A stretch of DNA of 34,496 nucleotides from Lingula anatina (taxonomy: Eukaryota; Brachiopoda; Lingulata; Lingulida; Lingulidae): contig NW_019773915.1 of assembly GCF_001039355.2 (NCBI RefSeq), positions 1 to 34,496 on the forward strand. Direction: 5' to 3'. Below the pieces are notes generated by a model. That model had not been told where the DNA came from. It worked only from the letters and a program-made list of their open reading frames with translations, and did not search any database. A program made the translations under genes and the position numbers. This document shows positions 23,501 to 34,300 of this stretch, piece after piece (position 1 is the stretch's first letter; the number at the start of each line of letters is the position of its first letter).

Positions 23501-26337
23501 GATGCACTGCTGGAGGTTCATGTGTACGGGGCTGCTTAGGGTTGCCGTCAGACCGCCATCCGTACGATAACAGCCAAGGTAAGCTGGAATATGTATTTGT
23601 ATTGTTACCTCCGCCTATCACACGGAGATGGTTTGTTTGCATCAGCGTAGGTTTGTCTATTTGTTGGTGGACAAAGTGTCCTTAAAATTATTCGCATTAA
23701 TCGTATATATCGATGACACTTTCAGGATAAAGTTTATTTGATATGAAAAGAAATGGTAACGATATCTCAACTCAACTGAATTCGACTCTCCAAACTCTTT
23801 TTGCTAAAGAAATTAACTGCACATTCCTTATTTCCCTCTCTCCGTTATATATAATACATTTCAAACTAAGCATTTCAATATATATCTATAATCATGCATT
23901 CACAGAGGCAATGGAATCACCAACAATGTCCAGTCTTGTTGAACAGTTTCATTAGCTGTGTTATTGTAATAGACTTGAAAAGATTATTTTGTCTATAGCT
24001 ACTTATATTTTTTCTTTTGAAAACTTTCAAAGACGAAATATTGGGTGGTAAGACCAGACAAATATAAGTAGCTATAGAAAAAAAATCTTTACAAGTCAAT
24101 GTCCAATCTGTACAGAAATATAAACCAATAGTGACACAATGTTGTAGATACTACCTGGGCTTTGCTCACAGATGTTCCTCCTGCCTGTAGTGCCCGAATT
24201 AGCGTCACTTATGCCAGCTGTATTTAAGAGAACGTAAACCCTGTCCAAATTATCCGGTTCATTGCTACCGAAAATGTCATCTTTCAACAGAGATCCAGAC
24301 AGCGGAATAGTTGCTTCCGTATACCATGGGTCGGTAATACCTGAAGAAAGAGGTGTTTCATAATCAGAGTCTGTATTTACGAGTCTTCGAGAATTATTGG
24401 CTTGTGTCACAAAAACGCCCAAGTTCACAAAAGCTTGTACGACCTAATTTCTTGGCCCATTTCTGTCCTACATGTAGATTGATCTGCCCTATGCAACTTA
24501 AGAAAAATAAAAATCAATGGCCCAAACCACACACCATATTATGCAGTCATTAATTAATTCAGTGCTCAAATATCTATAAATTCATCAATTCATTTCACAA
24601 TATTTATTTTATATAATACAAACCCGATATCCTTATATGCTAACAACTATACCTCTCATGTTTTTGCAGCAATAATTATATTTTTGTGAACCTAAACACG
24701 GTTAAATTCAATATCAAGTAGACATAACCATGAATAACATAAATACATATACAGCTATAGACCCTTATGTGGGTCAAATAACTCACTGTTTATCTGGATA
24801 TTTTGTAAATCCTTATAAATATACTTTACTTAAAAGTAAATATATACTTACCAACCCACCATCGACTAAGTGTCGATAAACCAGACACATAGTTCCTCTC
24901 GGCAATTGTCTCTGGAACCCAGATGTAGCCTCCGAGTCTATGGCAATTATCATTTGCTGTCTCCCAATCTGTGAGAGTGTCGTTGAAGATGTAGCAGTGA
25001 CCGTAGTAGCCATGTCCCCAGTCGCCATAGCACGGCGTTGACCACTCAGGGATGACTGAAAAGTATTAACTTATGCAGGTCTATAAAAGACCATTCCCAC
25101 AGATATTTAGATCGATCTATCCCCCTGGGGAGTCTCACTAAATTGCTGTCAACTTGACCGGCTTAAATGTCTGTCACGCTTAGTAAGGCTGTTAAGGGGT
25201 AATTATATTTACCCTAGCTGATTCAGTAAACGTGACAGACATTTAAGCATCTTGAGCCGACAGCAATTTAGCGTGAGCCCCCAGGGAGTGAGGTCGATCC
25301 AGATGGATCGCTCAAAATCGATGGGGAGGCAGGCTTAGTTCATTGGAAGAGTGGGGGTGGTACCGGGTGTGAAGTCCAACCATGACGCTCCCTTGATCCG
25401 GAAAAGGTTGGATCTGCATCATATTTTAAGAAAAAAAGACCCCCTAAAATTGTCTGTTTATCGTGCACTAGCAGATCCCAGACTTCGCTAACGGGGAAGG
25501 GGTTGGGCACAAGCCTAAAGACTGTCTTGCGAATTCATAAAATCGACTAGAACAATTTTATTATTATTAGCAGGGCACGGGGGCGGAATATATGTCTCCT
25601 AGTGCCATTCGTCGGATTTTGAGCCGATTGCCTATGGGACCCTATAGGAATTTTTCCTTAAAAGGAACCGTGATCTAGTATCAAGACGTTTTCGCATAGA
25701 TATTATTTAAGACTATTCTTCAATGACTCACCTTCACAAAAAGGCGGATCATCGCTCCAAGTGCTATTGTCCTGACAGACACGTGTCAACGAACCATTTG
25801 CTACAAAATAGCCGCTGTTGCACGTGTAAGTCACGTTGTTCCCGCCATAGAATGTTTGGCTCGTGGTCGGAAGCCTGGCGCTGTTGTCGATAAAACCAGG
25901 GTCGCTGCAAATAACAACTGGAAAGAAAATGCACTTATTAACTGTACTATGTTCTAGATGTGAACAAGTTATCAATTTTGATATCCTTTATAGCTGGTTT
26001 TTATAGCGCTTTTGTTCAGATTGAATCCGGAAACGAGCACTTAAGAATATCAAATTTGCTCTGTTCTGTCGGATCTCTTCTTAAACGCCCTGGTTTGATA
26101 CTTTAAAAACACACGATATGTGTGGCTTAGATTAGCACTGTTTTTAGCGTAGCGTGACACTTACTTTCACATTCCATTTGCGTCCCAGACCACGTTAAAT
26201 TCCCCAGGCACGCCCTAGTGACGTCACCGCTGGCGTGCACGTGACCCACGTTACAGCTGTACGTCACCACCGAGCCCATAGTTAAATTGCCCGAATAAGT
26301 CGCATTTATCCCGGGTTCAGGAGCAGAACATGCTGAA

Positions 26338-26368
<31 letters not shown>

Positions 26369-29300
26369 AAAGACTATGGGTCTCAATTTGTAACAAACCT
26401 GTTACCTATTTGAATTTATCAAAAACGATATCCACAGTAATTAGAAAGGGTCAGGAGACTAGAAGAAATTAGAAAACATGAAAACAGATTTTTATTAAAG
26501 AACAGAAAGATTTTCTTCAGTGAGTGAACGTCTCTGGAAAAAGATAAAGCTCTGTTAATATAACCCATTCAATCAATGTCTTTTTTAAAAAAATAATAAT
26601 AATACCAGTGAAGAAGAGGCCATATTAGTTTGTATTTGTTATGCACACATCATTATCATTTAATTTTTCAAAGCAAAATGTCAATCGCAGTTTTCGGGAA
26701 CTTCCAGAGAACATGTTGCGAAAGCTGTCAAATCCCATTAATCCCTTTGGTATTTAGTACCTTAACTGTTTCGCGTACATTTAAATAATATTTATTGATA
26801 CAGACATATAAAGGTGGCATGTATTCAAATATATGTTCCTTGAAGAAAAAATATATATGATTAAAAACGTGCAGATGGATCTGGCTGAATCCGCTGAATC
26901 CACTTATATAATGGAGTCTCGTACCTGACAATTATTGTCACAGTTAACGCATTCAGGCGGCACAACAAGTACAATCAATTGCCCAACCAAACAATCAAAT
27001 TTAATGTTTAACTCAGGGCGTCACAACTTAAAGAATAGACTGTTACTAATAATGGACCCTTTATCATATCTAGCAGTTTTTTTGCAAACCATCAAATCCT
27101 ACTTTTCAGTTTCAATTCTAGTCGATACGCAGTACATTTAGATACCCAAAGAACTGTCTTTATTCTATCCTTTCTCTCTCTCTCTCTCTCTCTCTCACTC
27201 GCATTATCATCTCCACATCTGTTTATTGATTTAGTATTTGAATAATTCAATATTATAACACCAGTAGAATACTCACTTAGATTTCCTCTCTCTCTGCACA
27301 GCTCCCATGCTTCGTTAATTGTCTGCAAGTCGACTACTTTGTCAAAAAGGTGGATGCACGATAGCCGGCCATTGAACAGGTATACATTGATATTAGGCCG
27401 TCTGCCTATGTGAAAATCGTGACCTGCTGTATTCAGATCAAACTGGCCAATCGACGCAGTTGAATTATTGAAATATTGCGAGTCGAGAGTCCCCACTCCT
27501 AACAAAACTGTCCCCGTGTCTCGGTCATATTGCACGATGACTTTCTGCCACGTGTTGGCAGTAAATACGTTCTGATATGTGGAAATGTGGTTTCGGTTGG
27601 CAGTATCGACCAGGTTGGCATATAAGTGAGGACCTGCATTCCACTGCCATACGTGGGGCTTTCCATATCCGAATTCAAATATACAACCTACTCCAGCTGA
27701 ACCCACACTTACAGGATTCATTAGCCAAATCAAGGTAAAGCTTCTGACATCTAGATCGGCATGTGCTGGCACTGTGACGTGCGATAGAGAGGCGGGAGTG
27801 AATTCCAACGCATGGAGAGCCCCAAAAGGGCCCGGCGCTGCTATCACGTTATGAAGTACTCCGTGGTGCCCTCTTCCGGTGAAGTCGTTCCCGAGACTGT
27901 TTCCATCAAACGGCCAGAAAGCAACTTGTTGCAGGTCGTCTGAAAAAACAATATGACTCAATTGGCGTGCGTTTTACAACAGCTGGCAGAGTGCCCTGGT
28001 TATGCTGTTATTTTCAAATGCTGGTCGAATCATTTTATAGCACTGTGTATGAGACGTATGTTCCTCATGGGTAGAGAGGAAACGATATGCTATCGTCATG
28101 AATATTCTTGGGCAGGGAGGACGCGCTATTACTAAAAGGCCCTGAAGATTGATACAGAGAAAAGGGATTTATCATTACAGACCTCATGGGTAGGGAGGAA
28201 ACGATGTTACAAAGGTCATGAATATTCTTGGGCAGGGAGGACGTGTTATTACTAATAGACCCTGAAGATTGATGCAGAGAAAAGGGATTTATCATTACTG
28301 ACTTGAAGACCCAATCGAAGGTAGAGAGGAAGTATTTTAAAGTGTTGGAAAGTCATAAGCAGGGAGAAAATAAAATATCTGTTCTAAAAATACAAGGTCA
28401 CGTTATCCCCACCAACAATCAGCAAAATGGCAGCGAAATTCCATTTAAGAGATTATTCTCAATTACTTAAATGAAATATTCAGAAAACGACATGTGTAAA
28501 AATACCTTATATATATGCATGGAGGAATACTAAGTTTAGTTTCTCGTTGCATTTGCTGTGCAACGCAGTAGTTTTACTTGATTTTCACACCTAAAACATT
28601 AGGCTGTCAAACCTAACACAATGTGCTGCCCTACTCATGCTTACACTGGCACTCCATCCGTGTACCAGACCACGTTAAGTTCCCCAGGCACGTTCTGTTG
28701 GAGTCCCCGCTGGCGTACGAGGTACCAAAGTTACAGGTGTACGATACCACAGACCCCATTGTCAAGTTACCAGAGTAGACCGCGTTTACGCCGGCATCCG
28801 GGGCATTGCACGCTTTTGTCAAAAAGATAAAAGATAAATACGATGACAGGTAGAAATTCCATCATTTAATTGTTTTCAAAGAGTGTAATGAGAAATCGGA
28901 GTTAAAATTTTCTTCATCACATAGTTAAATTATGTATTTGCNCCCCAGGCACGTTCTGTTGGAGTCCCCGCTGGCGTACGAGGTACCAAAGTTACAGGTG
29001 TACGATACCACAGACCCCATTGTCAAGTTACCAGAGTAGACCGCGTTTACGCCGGCATCCGGGGCATTGCACGCTTTTGTCAAAAAGATAAAAGATAAAT
29101 ACGATGACAGGTAGAAATTCCATCATTTAATTGTTTTCAAAGAGTGTAATGAGAAATCGGAGTTAAAATTTTCTTCATCACATAGTTAAATTATGTATTT
29201 GCAAAGATGCCGTGAGAATAGAACTGGATTCCCATTTGGTGTAGCAGTGTACGCTTATGTTAAATAGATAAAAAGATAATAACGGGATATAAGTACAATG

Positions 29301-31327
29301 AAAGGAAGTCATTTCAATAGTATTTTTCTTATCAGAGACAGTAATGAGAAATCAGAATTAAATACACTTCATATGAAAGTTGAATTATGTGTTTGCAAGG
29401 ACACCGTGAAGCGAAGCGCTTTTTAAAAACCTTTGTAACCCCCCCCCCCCAAAAAAAAGCAAAAACTGGGTCTGTCAAAACAAAACACTGACTACTTACC
29501 CAAATTCCCTCTCTCTCGGCATCGTTCCCACGCTGCATTCTTGGAGTCCTCGTCGATCACGTCATCAAACAGTTGAACACATGATAATCGTCCGTCGAAC
29601 ATTTCTGTGGCCAACCCTTGCCGCTTGCCTATTTGCAGGTCGAGGCCGTTTGTGTGATGAGAAAATGCCCCTAACTGGTTCGTGTTATTGGTGACCTGCT
29701 GGGTGTCAAACACTCCAGATTCCACGGTCAGTTCCCCGGTAGACTGGGAGTAGCTGACGACCACTCTGTGCCACGTTCTCACTGTAAATATATTGTTCAC
29801 CTGACTGAAGTGCTCCAAATTGTGGTCGCTTGAGTCAATGAGGTTTATCTTGAGTGATTGCCCGTTAGGGTGAAGCCATATGTGAGACGCGACTGGATTG
29901 GATGCGTACTCAAATATGCAACTGGGGTCCATGTTCTCCAGATATATGAAGAACATCAAAGTGAAACTCTGGACTGAAAGCTGCGCATGCGCAGGTATGA
30001 CCACATGGGAGTCACTGGCTTCAGCAAAAGTCAAAGCATGGGCGTGTCCGTATGGTCCGGGCGACGAGGAGACGTTATGCACCGTTCCATGGTGCCCATT
30101 CCCGCTTAAATCATTGCCTAGGCTGTTAGCGTCTAACGGCCAAAATGCCACCGGCTCGGCGTTACCTGTAAACAGAAAAGAGCATTGCTATCATTATAAT
30201 CTTTATGGGATGCAGCACTGTATGTAATTCTTTATAGGAACGAAGTTTCATTTTAACAGATTTAACCTTGGTTCGTGTTGTGTTTTCAATCTTGGGGTTC
30301 AAATGAAACCATTTATTTCATAATAAATTGTCAAGTTAATTTCCATCAGTGTAATAACCACCAATACACACTTAGTAAAATCCCAGGCAGTTTCAGTAAA
30401 CATAGCAAATACTACCCAGTAAGCAGTACTTCTTTAATAGCAATCGCCATTCAGTAACAACCAAAGACAAATATGACAGCGACAGCTCTATTCACAACCT
30501 CAGATGCGTATCAATGGCAGAAAACGGCAGTAATTACAAATCGTTCTACATGTATTTAGGCCTACTAAAGTGTTATTTTTGCAACATTCTAACAGCGGTA
30601 AAAACAATATCACTCCTGTTGCAGATTGAAGAACACTATACTACTACATGAAGGAGTAGGAGCAATAGCGTCACCACAGCCGTCACCGCCAGGAGAAAGT
30701 AGTACTACATGAAGGAGTAGGAGCAATAGCGTCACCACAGTCGTCACCGCCAGGGGAAAGTAGTACTACATGAAGGAGTAGGAGCAATAGCGTCACCACA
30801 GTCGTCACCGCCAGGAGAAAGTAGAAGTACTACATGAAGAAGTAGGAGCAATAGCGTCACCACCATCAGGACAAAGTAGAAGTAATCTACATAGAATCCC
30901 AGGGGCCTCCGTGGAACTATAATTCCAATTACTCGTTTACCTGGACATCTATAGTGTATCTGCAGGTACTTGTAGGTTCCAGAACAAGGATCCTGACTGA
31001 ATGTTGCCGTATTTGCTACCACAGAGCAGGACTGCTGACCCTCGCATGCTGCGGCCACGACGCTGTAGGACCTGGTGGCGTTGCAGTTCGTGTTGGACAT
31101 TGCACTGTGTACACACGTTAAAGTGTTGGTCCGGCCATACAGGGCGTCCACAATATGGAGAGGATGGGGGCACTGTAGGGATACCGTCCCAGATTCGCAC
31201 GCAACCTCGATACTGTAACTGTCTACAATTTTGAAAACGAGACAGTTAAGATTCGTATTATGCCAGTAGAAAAAAAATCAGTCAAATCAAATAACTTCCA
31301 CTAAACCTACAAAACAACACCGTGCTG

Positions 31328-31374
<47 letters not shown>

Positions 31375-34300
31375 AAAAAAAAAAAACAAACAAAAAAACA
31401 AAAACAAATAAAAAACTTAAGCAATACCAAAGGGTTAGTTTCATCATCTTCTTTCGTATTATAACGAACTGTAGGGCCAACTGAGTGGATCAAGTAAACG
31501 ACCATAAGTTTTAAAAATGTGCATCTTTAAAGTTTTTTTATCGCCTGACCGATAAATTGCATTTTGGCATGTTAATCTGGTTCGGGTCGTGTAAGAAACT
31601 GGTAGTAGTAATTTGCATGAGTTTAAGGAAATACAAACAGCTGTACTCTTGCTTGTTACATTATGTGTCTTTAATATAAAAATTATATGTCATGTAGTTG
31701 ACATGTCAAATCATTACCATTAAATTCGACCATATTTCACGTTATTGTTTCATATAGCATTACTAAAAGACGTGCGAAAAATATCGTTTTTCATTCCCTG
31801 ATAAATGGTGTTTGAACAGATATATTGGTCTAACTTTTTGTGATGCCAGTATAAATGACCCTTGGTCGTTTACGCGAACTCTCATTGGAATAATTATGCT
31901 ATTGAATGCACAGCAGTAATGCGCCATATATAACTACATCATTTGGCGGATTTTTACGAACTGTAGGAACGGTCGAACTGGTCAACTTTATGACCAAATA
32001 TTTGTAGAATGTGTAGTTTAAAGCTTTTTTTGACTGGCCGATTGAATAAGTTGGTTAACCGTTTGGCAAGCGGTCTTGATTTGAAACGTATAAGAAGCTG
32101 ATATGGAGTAGAGATTTGTATACGATGTGTCTTTACTCGCTGCATATGTAACTTTCAAGACACATGGGTTTAAGACGGGGGTAATGGATCAAGAAAGTAA
32201 CGAAAGCGAGCCCTCTCTCCTTTGCCCCCTTGCTTACTTCGCTTTATAATTATTACGATAGACGTGATATAAAAGAGGTCGGGGAGGCTAAACCTCTACT
32301 CGCATTAACCTTATGTCTCCAACGCAGTGCAGGCACATAATTAACTAAATTAAATAATTAAATCAATTAGAACATGTATGACTGGTCTCACACACATTTA
32401 CCTTTGTGATAAAAAGTATTGGTAAAATGATCAAGAACTACGTTACGCACATTTACATACAGGTTCCAAGCCGCTCCATGCCCCGTTATCCTGACATATC
32501 CGTACGAGGTCGCCCCTTTCAAGCGAGTAACCGGTGTTGCACGTGTAGGTGATATTGTCTCCTATGCGCAGCCCGTTGACAACCTGAGAGGCGTTGGCCG
32601 GCGTTGAGGGGAGAGGACATTGTTCAACTGGAATATAAAAATGGTCGAGGATCAAGGTTAATAGTTCAATTCGTATTGATAAATTACAGTTGATTTTATA
32701 ATGCCTGAAATCTAGGATTTGTGAAAATGTATTGCTTTCTTTTGTCAAAATGCACTTCCTCAAATCAAAATGCAGATAAGATGTAGATGTAGAACAAATT
32801 ACACATGTAGCTAAATTTTATGGCATCTGAAGAGAGTGATCGACACCGCACTGACACAACGGCGTTAACTACAGGCATCAGAAAGCGCACTCATCAGCGA
32901 CATACCCGATATTTCGCAGACGTAACGTAAATTGTTGTTGCATGAGTTGTCTGCCCATATGTGTGGTCCTCCGTAGGACAGATAACTGGTCCCCAAAGTT
33001 CGGTAAGAAGCGCACGTGCCACTTTGCCAGTTGTCGCAAGAGCATATATTACTGTAGCTCAGTGCTGTACCGTCTACCCACTGATTGGCTCCACCATTCA
33101 TGCGCTCTAAGCCTATGTGGTATTGTTGGTTTTCCCTGAAAACATAAAAAATATGTATAATATATATTTACTCATGGTACTTGCCATCTTGTCTGCATTG
33201 TGAATGATTTTCAGTCAATTGCTTATATAACCATATTATTGAACGGCAGTTGGAATGGATTGCCGCAAATGCCATTACACAAAATGCAATAAACGGACGT
33301 TCCCTTACAGAACAGTTGACATCCCTGCCTGTAGCTCGGCTGTCTTCGGCATGGCGATGGTCCCGCCTAACCCCTGACATGTAGTCTTTGCGTTTGCGTA
33401 GGTCTGCCTGTCACTTCCGGAATTTCTGTAGCACCTGCCGACAGAGGGCACGTACGTCCAACCAGAGGAACAAATGGGAGGCACTGGAAATAAGACAGGT
33501 GTGACGGGTGACACTTCAATACAAAAGAGAAGACTGTATTTGTACTCATACGGTTGACTTATTGCCTCTTTACACAAACTTGTGTGACGATACTTATGTG
33601 TGTATGGTTCAAATCTATAAAATAAAATAAAGTAAAAAATGCTTAAATAACTGACAAAAACCATAGAGCACATTATATATAGATAAAGAAACAAACAGAT
33701 AAATAAATATTAATTAAGTGAATACATTAAATAATAAAGAAAAATGACACTTCTTTTGAAATTATCCACGAGTCCACACCCAAATTTTACTGAGACTTGT
33801 AAATACCACAATATATTTACCTAAAACTAAATTTTAACTCAATATGAATTTGATAGTAACAATGGCAGTTGTATTAAATTAAAGTAAATGAAACTTACAA
33901 TTTTTTTGTCCTCTTTTGTATGCCAAATTTCTAACTTCTTGGATGTCTGCATAAAATTCAACTGCTTACATCTAAGCTTTCTGTGTAATCAACTGCTCAT
34001 GCTTGGTGGCAGTGTCTATTATTGATAGGGGTGATAAGTGGACTACATTAAACAGTAGGGGTGTCAGGTTATGTCCTTTACAACAGGAGCTACCAAAGAT
34101 GTACGAGATAAATTGAATTCTTTCTAATGTGGATATCCAGTACAAAATGCCCCCTATTTAAACTATGCTGTAGTAGACGAGGCCAAGTTTATTATAATAT
34201 GAAGAGCACATGGATGTAAACTTTCTTGCCTTTGCCGCGTTTTACTTGCAGTCCATTTTTAGGGAGAAGATCTGTACCTTGGAAACTAAGGTAGAGGCCC

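Noticed and set aside
28943-29073. Additional sushi exon
   Set aside because: Exact copy of 28682-28812 next to an N, with no donor end. Taken as an assembly artefact.
30642-30889. CRISPR-like array (four repeats of about 61 bp)
   Set aside because: Whole units repeat head to tail with no unique spacers, and the host is an animal. It is a minisatellite.
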